64,000 nucleotides of DNA, taken from contig BSYO01000003.1 of the NCBI GenBank assembly GCA_033239525.1, forward strand, positions 24,731,540 through 24,795,539, in the 5' to 3' direction. Positions 23,504 through 36,710 of this stretch are shown piece after piece; position 1 is the stretch's first letter, and every line of letters starts with the position of its first letter. The DNA is from Nepenthes gracilis (taxonomy: Eukaryota; Streptophyta; Magnoliopsida; Caryophyllales; Nepenthaceae). The position numbers and the translations under genes are program-made. Below the pieces are notes generated by a model that made no database searches, was not told where the DNA came from, and was given only the letters and a program-made list of their open reading frames with translations.

Positions 23504-25849
23504 TATAATCAAATTTTGATTATTTGTAATTCCTAATTATTTTTCTGTTTGAGTTGTCCAAAATGTTTTCACGAATTATTAAATTTATATGAATTATGAT
23601 TTACATATTTGAAAAGACAATAATATTCATTAATTTGGGAAACCAAATGTATGATTTTTGATTAATATTTATGTTAAATGATAATACTATTATTTAGGTT
23701 GCCTCAATGTTTTTTATGGCTTAACAAACTATTGTGCATTGCTAACTTAATAAAAAATTAAATTAACTATATCATAATAATTTGAAGGATTATCATTATT
23801 AAAAATAGTGTCATTAATTATTTTCTATTTTTTAGTTATTGACAATCTGAGATATATGTGAGGTTACAAAAAAGTTATGTGTTGGGAAACTCAAACTCAA
23901 ATAATCAATTTTAGTTAAATTTAAGATAATAAAGTTATATTCGAACTTGACTTATTCGTTTAATAAGTTTAGCTAATATATAAACATGTGTTATTCTATA
24001 TGATAGATTACAATTAATAATGACTTTTGATATACAGTTTACTATCTGGTGTATCTTGTATGCATGGGTTTTTGCGACCTTCATTAACCGTAAACTAAAC
24101 TATTACAAGATATGTTTGATTAGTTAGTTTATTATAAATGAATATAGTAAATAAGTTTATCGAGCAATTGACCAATTAATTATTTTTATCGTATGTTTGA
24201 CTGATTGGATATTCAGATGGAACTATTAATAAATATAACATACTAAAATATTTACTATTTTAACATAAATAAATGAACACTTTTAAATGAAAATAATGAA
24301 AAATGCAAAGTTGAAAAGAACAAGAAAACTGCAAATAGAAAACAGAATTTTTTTCAAGCTAACGACAAAAGTTATTAGAATGACATGGAAAGTATAAACA
24401 TAAAATACAGACTAAAAGCAATGCACCTGTTAATTAATTTTGATACTAAGTTTTCTCCCAGGTTCATTTTATTTTGTTTATTATAATTAGGGATGTTGAA
24501 AAACAATTTGTAGCCTTAAGAGTACCGATAACGGTACAATCTCAGCGGATTATTCTTTAATTAGTCAAGGATGATCCATTGTGATGGTATAAATGCATGA
24601 CTCAGTAGTTGAACTTAATTTGACAGGCTCAACTGGATTCGGCTTAGTCAGTGGCGCATTGGTCGAGCAATTTCCTTGTATATAAATTTTTGCTATGGCC
24701 CTTTCCAGCCAAAAAATCTATCAAACTACTATTTGGGATTAATATTTAACTGTTTTTTATTGTTTTCCCTTATAGAAACGTCTAGTGCATTCATTTACGT
24801 CTTTTATCTATGTTCATCCAATGTCACCTATCTTCATAGTGATAAGATGGATGTAGTTGCAGTTCTCTGCATAATTTCATTACAATGCAATTATATTATG
24901 ATGGATATAGTTTTTGTGACACTAACATCACCCCAATTCATTTTTATTGCATTGTGCTTGAGTTAAACTTCTTGGAATCCATTATAATCTTGCAGCCTCC
25001 TAATTGTGCTGGGCAGGAAGTGACTCTTACACTTAATCAGGACAGACAACTGTGCAGTTTTGAGTTTGGTTCATACCAATTCCTTCCCTCCCTTCCGACA
25101 CCATCACCCCCTGCTTCCCACGCTCCAAAATAGGAAAGAAGTAGAAAGGGACGTGGTGGTTGGAATGATGTGATTTTCTTTTTTTATCCTCAATCTTTTT
25201 TTCTTGGGGGGGGGGGGAGGATTTCATAGTGGAGTGAAAATTGTAATAATATTGTCCAAGTGTTCGTTTTTGCAGGATAATAGTATAAAGTGGTCATACT
25301 TCGTCTGAAGGAACCAAAGCCACAACTTTCCTTTGCATATCATGTGTTCATCAAAGTCAAAAGTTGCTATAGAAGTAATTTTTCTACTTTTTATTGTTCT
25401 GTTTGGATAAATCATTGCCCATTTTCTTACAAAATTATCAAGTTTAATCATTTAATACTAGTGGTTCATACAACAAATAGGTGGTTATTGTTTTCATTTC
25501 CTATATTGTTTTCATTTCATACTTTCTGTTGTGTATGGGTTTTACGTTATGTTTTTTGTGTATGGGTTTTGCTTTCTTCCTTTTCCAATGTAATGACTAC
25601 CATGATATAATATATATGCCATGAATATTGTTTTGTTACTATTAGTTTTAGTTTTGCAAGTGTAATGAAATGGAAGCTTACATTTGTATGATCAAATGAA
25701 AGGTGATGGCTTTTGTTTCCAGATCTTGAAGATGGGGCATGAGAAAGTCCATGAGCAAGGATTTTTAACCTCGTGATTGTGTTAGAGTTTGTCTTCATGA
25801 GTATATTTTTTTTCTTTAAATATTTCTTTAGTTACCAACATTACACGCT
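22641..25849. other. Non-coding, AT-rich DNA, possibly intron
   Basis: This holds a (AT)n run at 23466-23511 and a G12 run near 25207. The block at 23100-23230 recurs at 27135-27310 ('gtaatttgagtgaagg', 'ggatccaaatgaaaaa'). Short frames at 24676-25610 have no recognisable content. A few AG acceptor-like sites such as 'tttccag' before 25722 exist, with a 14-codon frame after it, but I cannot build a gene. Confidence 0.4.
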
Positions 25850-26786
25850 AGAGACAAGAGGATACCCAATTATCAGGATTCTCCTCTCTCGGCGCTGCAA
25901 TCTTGTCCTGAAACGATGATTCAGTTGTAATATTAACTCCATCTGATGACTTCCTGTGATCTTGAATTGTCATGTTAGTGTCTTGATAGCTTGGTGGACT
26001 GGACATTATTTCTGAGCTTACATTGAATCTGGAAAAGTGGAGAAACCTTAAATTGGTTAGGCCCTCGGGCTGGGTTCATTGGAAACGTGCAGCTTGAGGG
26101 CATGTCACACTCTTGGTTAGGTCCTCTAATTGAATTCATCGTAGACATGCAACAAGAGGGTGTATCGCACATGAAATCACAACTTCGGAGGAAACTAGAT
26201 GGAAAGAACTCATGGCTGACTTCCTTGTGTGAGATATGTCCACTAGTTTAAAACAACACTTGAGAGCAACCAACTAAGAATGCTGTAAGGGAACTGGTGT
26301 ACCAACTAATGAAGTTCTTGAAGTTAATAGGAAGAAAAAGGAGTTGAGGTTGTGGTAATAGAAAGCCTTGACATTCGAGATGAACTCTAAGATCGGAGTG
26401 ACAAGCTAGCCAAGAATGTTGTCCTATCCAATTTTGGAAATGTGGACTTTCCGGAGGTCATATATGTTTGTTCGGTCTGTCAAGAGCCTTTGTAATTGGG
26501 GATCACCTTTTCCCTTCGGGCAATCAAGATGTTGCATGTACCTTCATGTCATAGGCCACCACTTTGATAGAGATCCGAGGTAAATGCCATTGCAACAGGT
26601 AGAAGGTTGCACTGTAGATTCTCCTTGTGGTAGATGAAGTGGACACTGAGCTCCTTTTGGTTTGGATTTATCTTTGCAGTTGTTTACTTGAGCTGTTTTG
26701 CCAAAGTTGTGATGCTGAAACAGGATAGATGTAGTTTTTACCTTCTATGAAGGTGTAATGCTTGATAAGTCAAAAAAAAAAAAAAA
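25850..26786. pseudogene. Possible decayed retrocopy, function unknown
   Basis: Composition here is less AT-rich and looks once-coding. On the minus strand a stop-containing frame ends with a clean stretch of about 50 codons (about 25845-26000) that includes 'SEIMSSPPSYQDTNM' and finishes 'DNWVSSCL'-stop. A 20-residue unit containing 'RGPNQ' occurs twice at 25990-26165, offset by about 60 bases. On the plus strand the block ends in an A16 tract (26770-26786) after a sequence resembling a 3-prime untranslated region. The two strands give conflicting readings, so direction and identity are open. Confidence 0.3.
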
Positions 26787-27879
26787 ACAGAGGATGGGTT
26801 GAAGTGTCTTTAGAAAAGGAAAACAGAGCTAATTGACATCAAGCAACAAGATGTGTATGCGTTTTTTTATATGATGACTTTTTTAAAACAAAATGCTACT
26901 GTGATGTGCTGGTGCTAGACAGAGAGGCGGAGGATCTGAGAGGAAGGTAAGACTTAGTTTGTTCTTTATTTCTGCCTCTTAGAAATTGTAGGGGCCTGAA
27001 TGAAGCATCCTAACATAATGAGGTAAGGCTAAGATGAAACTTTGGCTTTGGATTATCTAGAAAAATGATAGTGTTTCACAGTAATTTCTTAAACAAATCT
27101 CCAATAATGTTAATATTGATTATAGCCATGTTTTTGATAATGTTATTGGAAATTTGAGTGAAGGTCACAAACTCTTCTAGAGTAACGGAATTGGTTTGCA
27201 ATGAATAGATGGGAACTAATATTTGCCAGAATGCTTTACAGTGCTTTGATTTGGGTATCAGGAGGATCCAAATGAAAAATAATGTGAATTTAATTAATAA
27301 TGTTGGGCAAGTCAAGTTACCCAGTTGAGAGCTACTTCAAAATAGGGAGTAAAACTTTATTGTGTCTGCTGCTCTTGCTATGCAATTAAAAGGAGGAGTG
27401 TGAGGCTTGACACAGAAAGTTCGCTTTATTCTTACTTGAAGATTATGGGTTTAAATCATGGTAGTTGTTTCTTTGTGATGCAGTGAATTGTTCCTGGTAA
27501 CTGTTCCTGAATCCCATTATACATGAACCTTGTGCACTGGGCCTTACCAATTAAAAGTGGAGTGTCATGGGAGAAATTATTCATGCCTACAAATTATTTA
27601 CAAAAAAATGTATGTATTGGGGTGTGTGTATATATATATATACACACCTATATAAGAGATAGAGAGACTTTTATACTTAGTTGCCTTTTTCTGTTCTCAA
27701 TTCTCCCTGCGTGCATAATCGTTATAGGTGTAGTTAAATTGATGTAGGATTAGAGCTCAATTCTATGAGGTGAACCTAGCTTAGATTTGGCATTGTTCAA
27801 AAATGGTTATTGAATATTTAAGTTTTATTTTGCAATTTAATGTAACTACTTGAGCAAATCACCAAGGAGCTCAAATAAC
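26787..27879. other. Non-coding, includes a repeat of 23100-23230
   Basis: The segment 27135-27310 matches 23100-23230 in the same orientation. A short (TA)n lies near 27630. The small frames here have no recognisable content. Confidence 0.45.
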
Positions 27880-28445
27880 CTTTTTTTATTAGATGAAATT
27901 GCCTCCAGGGAAAATAAACACAAGACATATTTATACCAAAAGCTCAATCTTAATCAACTTTATTAACACGTCAAATTCCATGTGAGGGTGTATTTATATG
28001 GCAAAAGTTCCAATGAAGACTCATTCCGTTGAATCGCCCTCTGGGTCATTCTTTTTAGTGAATTCCATTGCGTAAATTGGTTTGAATACTTTTCAATCAA
28101 AAGTTTCTTCTTATTAAATAAATGTTTTTATCCTTAATTACATCATATTATAATTTTACACCTTTCTAAATTATAGTTTTAATTATAACAATTGTAGTCA
28201 ATTACAATCAAATTAAATTACCTAATTAAGATAAATATATAAAATATACATATGAGGATATCTTGTGAAATCCAATGAATCATATGATATCCGATTGACA
28301 TTCTCCCTTAAATTGATGTTGGTCGATCAAGAAATATCAATTTGTCAACCATAAATTTATCGATGCCTTAAGAGAGCTTTGTTAAAAAGTCTGCTGTTTG
28401 AAGATAGGTAGAGATGTGAGGAAGAGTGATTACCTGTTAATTAAG
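27880..28445 (-). pseudogene. Copia pol C-terminus and adjoining LTR remnant
   Basis: On the minus strand 28445-28310 reads, with a stop, 'PHISTYLQTADFLTK' and then 'KFMVDKL', the end of the RNase H region of Ty1/Copia polyproteins (P..TTMQ.ADIFTK.L...). A purine stretch, TTAAGGGAGAATG, follows and works as a polypurine tract, after which the LTR would start near 28305. The LTR part carries a minus-strand TATAAATACACCC box near 27990. The left LTR end near 27880 is uncertain. Confidence 0.6.
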
Positions 28446-28599
28446 TGCTGTACAGGTATAGTGGTAATCGATTTAATATACTTTCTGATTCCAAATGGAC
28501 ATTGAACAATAACCTAAGTATGGTTGTTTTAAAGAGCCAGCTTATTGCTAAGACCTTTGAGTAGCAGTCTGAGAGTAAGACGAAGTCTAAGAGTAGTAT

Positions 28600-30460
28600 C
28601 CAAATTTTGAGTAGACGCTTTGCAAATTTATAAAAGTGGGTGTATTTATAGAACAAAAGTTCCCATATAAACTCATTCTCTTGATTCTCTCCCTTTGAAT
28701 GCCGTTAAACTGAGGTCATTTGCACATTGATTTTGATTACTGAAAGCTTACGTGGACTCTAATGTGACTAGAGAAATCTTACTCGAGGGTAGTAAGTATC
28801 TTTTTGAAACATGTTTCTGCATATAAACTTTGAATGTCAACCATCGACCAAAAGAGAAGAATAGTGAGAGGGAAAGGAGAAGATGTTTTTCAAATATCTG
28901 GGAGTGGGTTTACTCATACGACGCAGAAGTTCTCATGTGGACTCATTATACTAAATGCTGCTCCTGTATTTTTTTAATTAAGGCCACTTAAGTGAGGTCA
29001 TTTGCTGTCTTATTTCAATTACCTAAGTATAACATGGAGTCTAGTAGCATCTGAGACAACATCTTGCTTGAGAGAGTTTTTGTTATTTTTTTAGTCAAGG
29101 CTGTTGTATGGAGGTTGTTGAATAGAGTTCATTTGCACCCTGATTTTGATTGATAAACTGTTATGTTGACTCTAATGCAATTAGAGACTGCACCTTATCC
29201 AAGGGAGTAAATGTCAGTTCTAAATATTTCTCTGCACTTAAATTTCTAATGTCAACCATCAACCAAAAGAGGAGAATCGTGAGAGAAAGAGGGAGGGAGG
29301 GAGTGGAGAAAATGTTTATTGAATTTCTAATATTTAGTGTATCTATAAGCCAAAAATTCTTTGCAGACTCAAAACTTCTCCCCTTTCTTTTTTATCAAAC
29401 CTGTTCAAAGGAGGTCATTTGCACTCTATTTTGGATTGACAAATCTTCCATTGGCTCTAATGTAATAAGAGACAACATCTTACTCAAGGGATTATTTGCT
29501 TGAAACATGCCTCTGTACATAAACTTCAAATGTCAGACACAGACTAGAAGAGGATGAGAGGGGAGGAAGAGAGAATGTGTGTGTGTGTGAGAGGAGTTTT
29601 TTCGAATTTGTGTGTGTATTTATAGAGCTAAAGTTCCTTATAGATTGATTCCATTGAATCTCCTCGCTCTTCCTTTTTAATCAAGGTTGTTGGACTTGTT
29701 TGCTTCCTGATTTTGATAGATAAATCCTGCGTGGACTCTAATGTAACAACTGACAACATCTTACATTTGGCGGTCAGTATCAACTAGAAACATCTCATTG
29801 CATAGAAATATTGAATGTCAGCTTCTGAACAAAAGTGAAGGAGGGGACACAGGGAGAGAGAGAAGATAAGATGTTTTTCAAATTCTGAGACTGGGCATAT
29901 CATGTGGACTCATTCTAATGAATCTCTTTCCCACTTTCTTTTTACTCAGGCCATTGAACGGAGGTCATTTGCACATTGATCTTGATTGATAAAATCTAAT
30001 GTGGATTCTAATGTAATGAGAGAATAAATCTTACCCAATGGAGTATCTGTTTGAAAAAAGTCTCCGCACAGGAACTTTGAATGTTAGCCCCCGACCAAAA
30101 AGAGGAGAAAAATAGAAGAGGGGAAGAAAAGGAGAAAATTGTTTTCGTATTCTAAGAGTGGGTGTATTATAGGCAAAAGTTTTCATACGGACTCATTCCA
30201 CTGTCTGTCACCCGCTTTTGATTTGATGAAAGCTGTTGAACGGAGGACATTTGCACATTGATATTGATTGATAAAATCTTACATAGACTTTAATGGAATA
30301 AGTCAATAATTTACCCGTGGGAGTAAGTATCTCCCTACCAGAAGAGAAGGATAATCTAGAGAGAGGAAATGTCTTTCAAATTTTTTAGAGTAGGTGTGTT
30401 TATAGGGCAAAAGTTCCCATATGGACCATTTAATTGATAAAATTTATGAGGACTAAAAAT
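28600..30460 (-). repeat. Tandem array of ~280-bp Copia LTR-derived units
   Basis: About seven diverged units recur at roughly 265-290 base spacing. Each contains, in order, 'aatgtcaaccatcgaccaaa', a GA-rich run, 'gatgtttttcaaat', 'gggtgtatttatag.caaaagttcc', 'tggactcattc', 'gaacggaggtcatttgcac' and 'tggactctaatgtaa'. Positions of the 'gaggtcatttgcac' motif are near 28711, 28993, 29412, 29960 and 30243, with decayed or partial ones near 29127 and 29690. The TATA-containing part matches the Copia LTR at 27990-28080, so the units are amplified LTR pieces. On the minus strand the unit reads GGAACTTTTGCCTATAAATACACCC. Confidence 0.8.
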
Positions 30461-30631
30461 TAGTGTATATTCTCTCTTTCCTGCCCAATGTAACCAAAAC
30501 CTGCTTTCATTGTTTAGGGGATCACTAAAAAATAAATTTCTTGACATGCAGTTACTACAGGGAAGTGGTGGGATTCATATTAACTAAATGTTTTAATATT
30601 TTATTAGCACTGTATTGTAATTGATAAAATA

Positions 30632-31532
30632 TGATAGGAACAGTAAAAATGGGCCTCCCTAGTACAAAGACTCACGAACTTGACGATCGGCTCAGGAGGC
30701 ATCTAGCCCATAGGCCTAGAGGCCGGTCAAAGCTTCCATTGACCGAAACAATACCTGAGTCGGACGGCCCACAACGGTATTTTTGCGCACTAAAGATCAC
30801 CTACTTTAACCAGCTAGAATTCCAAATATTACCCCAGATCATGATCATCTCTCTTGGAATGACAACTCTCAACTCAGCGTATCACCCTAATATTCACTGC
30901 ATACAACTTCTCCCCAAGACAGTTGGCAGCTAATCAGCCTATCTCTATGATCACGGTTGTCTTAATCGGCGGCCGCAATCTTCGTGACAGCCTCTCGAAT
31001 TCGCACAAGACAGCTAGCAGCTAGTCTTGCTACTCAAGCAAGGCTGAGTTGGCCCTGAGACTATAAACAGCTCTTGAACAGATTCCAAGGGCATGCTCAA
31101 ATCAACACTTGCATATCCACTCAAACAAACCCTGAAAAGTTGCTCCGAAGAGTCCACCTTCTGCCTGCAAAGCCTCCAAAAAATTCCTCCACAATTTTTG
31201 CCTCCTTGATGTCAAAGCCACTCACTGTGAGTGCACAATTACGAAAGTTGCTCCACACCGAGCATAACATTCGAGTTAGACTCAAATGACCCCTTTCCTT
31301 ACGTCATTACTCATACACTCTCTCATTACATCTTTCATCTTCTAATAAAGATCACTGACTTAAGTGTTGGAAGATATATTCAAAAGTAAGTCTCGTCAAT
31401 CCTTTGACCTCTTGATTTTGAGTTATGGCATACAAGATCCAGACCAAGGTGTACAGAGACCGAACTCGCTTCACTTCAATATGAAGATCAAGTGGCACCC
31501 TAATCCGTTAACAACCCAAATCCATGACACAT
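30632..31532 (+). mobile_element. Tat-like LTR, solo or fragment
   Basis: A roughly 0.9 kb GC-richer block starts TGATAGGAAC and ends near CATGACACA. It contains 'gactataaacagctc' (TATA-like, about 31058) and 'actgacttaagtgttggaag' (about 31350), which resemble the promoter and the '.ctgacttgagcgtcggag.' string of Tat-type LTRs. I could not find matching target duplications, so the ends are approximate. The 100-residue frame at 30631-30933 lies wholly inside it and is not a gene. Confidence 0.5.
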
Positions 31533-31849
31533 TAAATTAACATCATATATTAGTACTACATAATTGTTTTTGTTAATTTTCTTAATTATCTTCATTTTAT
31601 TTTATTCAATATATTATTTAATAATATTATTCCAAATAAATGTTTCTGTAATATTTGTCTAATTGTGTTGGTATATGTAGTTTTTAATACTCCTTGCTGT
31701 TTTTTATCTGTTGCAGCTATTATTATTAATTTTGGGTTCTATTTGTGTGATGCACATTATTAAATGGTTTAGTAAGTTTGGTGTGTGAATTTTGAATTTG
31801 TAATCACTTGTCTTGTGCATCTTTTTGTTCCTAAATCTCATCCACTTTT

Positions 31850-32410
31850 ACAGACTTGTTGAAACATGATATACCAAAACAACCACCCCCCTTCCTCTTC
31901 ATCTCCAACAACTTCCCATTGACAAAGATCTAGTTTCTTTTGTTCCATGTAGAGAAAACAAATAAGTCCATTAGATTTCAGAAGATTGGAGGAGTAAACT
32001 ACGTTGTTGCTGCTACTGCTGTTGCTGTTTTTATCCATTCCGAGTTTGTTGGATGCTTACTGAATACAGAATTGAACAAATAGGTGTTAAGGGAAGAGTG
32101 ACTCAAGCAATTTGCAAACGCATATCGTTTGTGGTCGAATTTCGCTGCTTATTGAATTAGATTGTGACACGGTGGTGTTGATTTAGGGGTCAAGGAATAT
32201 TGGGTCCTAGTTACTACAATCTGGATATGGATGAAAATAGCAACAGCAGCAATGGCAATGTAGTTTACTCTAATTTCCTGAAATCTGATACTCATTTGTC
32301 TTCTTTACATGGACCGAAAAAATTTAGAGTTCTGTCAATGGAAAATTGTTGGATATGAAGGGGAAGGGGGTGGTTGTTTGTGTATGTCATGTTTCAACAA
32401 GTCAATCTGA
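31850..32410. repeat. Inverted duplication (palindrome) in family R copy 1
   Basis: The minus strand of 31850-32038 and the plus strand of 32228-32410 both encode the beginning of the same short frame (M-D-[KE]-N-S-N-S-S ... then SNLLKSNGLI in the left arm). The 190 bases between them are, in reverse, the upstream flank of the same frame as in copy 2 (47125-47298). So one segment is present in both orientations head to head. Confidence 0.75.
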
Positions 32411-32600
32411 AAATATTATGAAGTCAGAAAGTGTCATGCCATTGGGTAGCGACATAATGGAAACACACAGGCATCTCACAAATTTAATGAGGTCTTTATA
32501 GGCTATTCGACTGATTCAACACAAAAATTTAAGTATCCAACCAGTGAATATTTCCGCATCATGACCATGATATTTGCAACCACATAGAAGTAGTAAACTG
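32228..32600 (+). pseudogene. Short unrecognised frame, family R copy 1 (antisense to LTR)
   Basis: Begins ATGGATGAAAATAGCAAC and follows copy 2 (47299-47638) codon by codon at first, but a shift occurs within the first 25 codons and later ones follow. The intact parts include 'KSESVMP' and 'TSEYFRIMTMIF'. See the copy 2 entry for what can be said about the frame. Confidence 0.45.
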
Positions 32601-33074
32601 AGGAAACTCATTGCAGGATTATGCTTCTCATGAAGGTCCAAATAAAAAATAAAAAAAATAGTCGCAAGCTTAATCCATTCAAATATGAAATTACTATACT
32701 GGTTAAATTTACAATTCTAGCTTTATGAATCATTTATAGTTTCAATGACAGTTGGAACTTCATAATATATATTCTTGTCAACTTGGTGCCTTGCTTTTGA
32801 CATGATTCCGTATTCTTGTTCCTCGGTAGAGTTAATGAGGATGACACAAACTAAATCTCATGAAGTGGTGGCAGCACTATCACACGAGACGCCATGCACA
32901 AAATAACAATGAAAGAAAGTAGGAATAGTCAGTTGGACCTCAAGAAACGTGGATTACAGCATTAAGAGAACTTCAAAACTAATTTTTCTGGATGCAAAGA
33001 GTGAGTGAAAGACACATAAAGAGAAGCATCTAACCTTCAGGAATGTCCATCCTATGGAACTTCAATATTTAATA

Positions 33075-34005
33075 TCATGTTCGTCTCCACACTAGAATTG
33101 AACCCAATAGATCAAAAAAATCAATGAAATCTGTTATTAAATCTGAGTTAATTTCCTCTCCTTCAGTACTACAATTTACGGTGGTGTCTTCGAAAGAAAT
33201 ATTAAATTGTGTAGAATTATAAGAGTCAATCTCTTCGTTATGATCCTCTTCATAATACCCTCCATCTCCATCCATCAATTTATAGGTAGAGCACCGTTTA
33301 TAATTTGTGTCCGTATCATCTATCAAATTATAGTATGTGTCATCGTCATCATCTTGGTCCATATCCATATTATCATCATCAGTAGAATCTTTTTTGTCAG
33401 CACGCATAAAATAGGAATTGAGTTCTTCCTCATCCTTGTCAAAATAGAAAGTGAAAAAATTTGACCACAAGTTATCTTTCGGCAGAGGGTAGTGAGGCTC
33501 TTGATTACATCAAATAGCCCATTGAAGGACTGCCATATTAAAACTTTCAAAATCCTTCATTTACATAGTAGGCATTTCACACGTCCTCTCAACATGATAA
33601 TCCTTATCAATAAGTTCAAGCAAAAGAAGTTGGTTTTCACTTTTCTCCGTTAGCTTCTTTAAATTTTGGTTAATTTTTGGAGGAAATTTAATTTCAGTAA
33701 CTCGAAACATTGCTAGTTTTAGATCATTTTGTTCATCTACAATAATATACGTAAGAGAGGAAGAAAATTCACTCCACTACATGCCAGCTGGATTTGAAAT
33801 GGTATCCACGGTATTGGATAGGCCGCTTGCCTTTTCTTGCTTTTATATCAACTTATATTTTGGCCACACAACCTGGCAGTTCACCTTAGCTCTGAGATTA
33901 GACTGATCTCCAAAATACAATGACCTTAGTTTCACTACAAAGATATGAGAGTTATTCAAACCTTCTAAATTGCGAAATGTTATTGGTTTTTCCCTATATT
34001 GATTT
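33075..34005 (-). pseudogene. Acidic unrecognised protein, family R copy 1
   Basis: I do not recognise this protein. Read on the minus strand, pieces of frame follow one another: about 33960-33870 (includes 'SHIFVVKLRSLYFGDQS'), 33790-33560 ('YIIVDEQNDLKLAMFRV', 'KLTEKSENQLLLLELIDKDY'), 33559-33510 ('MKDFESFNMAVLQWAI'), then an open frame of 131 codons from 33470 to 33075. The last part is strongly acidic (DDDNMDMDQDDDDD, EEDHNEEIDSYNS) and ends 'FFDLLGSILVWRRT'. There are stops near 33557 and 33505 and at least one shift, so the gene is broken. It lies in the transcribed direction of the LTR-like unit. Copies 2 and 3 keep the same order. Confidence 0.6.
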
Positions 34006-34033
34006 CCTTACATCTAGGTATGGATAACAACTC

Positions 34034-34977
<944 letters not shown>

Positions 34978-35611
34978 AATCTAAAATCTCCCACCATGGC
35001 ATCCTCGATATCGTACTCTATAATGGTCACATAGTTATAAGTATTCCGTCACACTAGTAATATACCTTATCGTCATCATAATACGAAAATTAGTATCGGA
35101 TGACTAAAGATTATACTAAGCTATTATATGTTCCATATTCATTGATACCGTAATGTTTTTATATAGTTTTTTTAACCTTAATCGTAGGAAGTTAATAACT
35201 CAAATACTTACACAATCAAGTATGACATAAAAAAATCTTTGCAATTATAATGATAGAAGTGCCTTTCTGTGCTAAAGACTGTATACATGTGATCAAGACT
35301 AAACACAAAGAAGGTCATATGAGGAAAAATAAAGGATTTGAGAACGCTAATAATATCAACCCACTAACTAACAAAGGCCAACCAAGTCCTGCGACTCCAA
35401 ACAATACTGCTAAATACTTATATTTGACATTTAAGAAATCACCCATGCATCTCTACGTAAGTCAGTTCAACAGATTTAAATCAATTAATATTACCATTAA
35501 CAATTCACTAGACTTACTTCTAAGGCTATAAACAATAAATTACTCTCTAACTTAACACCACCGAACAAAGGCAAACAATCTCCACTTTTTTTTAAATTTT
35601 GTGCCAACTAT

Positions 35612-35630
35612 ATTATTATTATTATTGTTG

Positions 35631-35670
<40 letters not shown>
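35612..35670 (+). repeat. (ATT)n microsatellite at a family R position
   Basis: About 17 ATT units with GTT interruptions. Copy 2 has an (AAT)/(ATT) run at the same relative place (49409-49456), so the run predates separation of the copies. On the minus strand it reads as poly-Asn. Confidence 0.9.
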
Positions 35671-35673
<3 letters not shown>

Positions 35674-36016
35674 CGTCTTTATAGGATTTCTTCACTCTCG
35701 ATTCCCAAATCCATCCCTCATTGCCCACAGCCGAAAGCCCAAACATAGCACGAAGCTCTATTTTCCCAATTCCACCATTATAACGATTTCCATAGAAATC
35801 TTTGTATATATCACATAATTAACGACATCGACGAAATTTGAGACAGAGGGGCAGGTTTATCAAAATAAAGGAAGATTTAGTTGGAGTGAAGAGGGATTTC
35901 CCTACGATTAGAGAAGAAAAGTGGAAGTTACTTCCAAATAGAGTAATTAGAAAAGTCACTTGCCTATTGGAAGCCTCGATGAAAAATATAGTGAAAAATA
36001 CAGCACGCTAGCTTAC

Positions 36017-36061
36017 CAAATCTTTGACAGTGGTACTTACAATGGCCTTTGAAATCCCCAT
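36017..36061 (-). other. 15-codon leader frame with splice donor, R copy 1
   Basis: On the minus strand, ATG at 36061 opens M-G-I-S-K-A-I-V-S-T-T-V-K-D-L, followed at once by GTAAGC, a good 5-prime splice-site match. It lies about 100 bases after the TATA box CTATTTAAG. It could be the first coding exon of the acidic frame or an untranslated leader exon of the retrotransposon. Copy 2 keeps the frame and donor (GTGAGC) but has lost the ATG. Confidence 0.45.
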
Positions 36062-36154
36062 CTTCAAAGCTTTGCCACTCGTGATTTTCTTCACTCACTC
36101 TCCTTTTATTTCTCACTCACGCCTTCCTACTCCTTGATTCCTTAGCGTAAGGGA

Positions 36155-36163
36155 GCTTAAATA
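36155..36163 (-). promoter_or_regulatory. TATA box of family R LTR, copy 1
   Basis: The minus strand reads GAGTCTATTTAAGCTCCC, conserved in copy 2 (near 49952) and copy 3a (near 61570). Three-way conservation and position about 550 bases into the LTR support a promoter role. Confidence 0.55.
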
Positions 36164-36710
36164 GACTCATGTAGGGAAAATTTTGGGGGGAAATTTTGTT
36201 ATGAAAACGAAATCGTTTGGTTGGCAAACGTTTGTGGCGAACGAAATTTGTTAAAAGTAACGAATCATTGAGGCATTTGGCAGAGGGAGATGAGGAGGGT
36301 TTTGTTTCGGAAGCTTCGATAGAGAAAACATGAGAGTGAGAGACCGAGGGAGAGGGATGAAAATGTGAGAGGGCTCGAGAGAGTTATTATTATTATTATT
36401 ATTATTATTGTTATATTGTTATTATTATTATAATATTATTAATATAGTTATACTACTAATTTAAATAATATCTTTGAATATAATATTTATATCTAATATT
36501 AGAATAATTGATTAAAATTAGATTTTCTAATTTGCATAGAGAAGGATTCACTTCGAGGATATATCTTGATTTTTCAAAAATCAATTTGAGCCTGACTATA
36601 AAATATTAATTTGAAAAGGACTTATTTTCTCAATGTAAATATTTTCCACAGTTAATGATTTTTCTTGATTTTAGCATGAAACAGCCAATCCAAAATATTG
36701 GGGTACTATA

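Noticed and set aside
33323..33550. 75-codon minus frame overlapping the acidic frame
   Set aside because: Shifted reading of the same DNA; the conserved order of motifs across copies follows the other frame.
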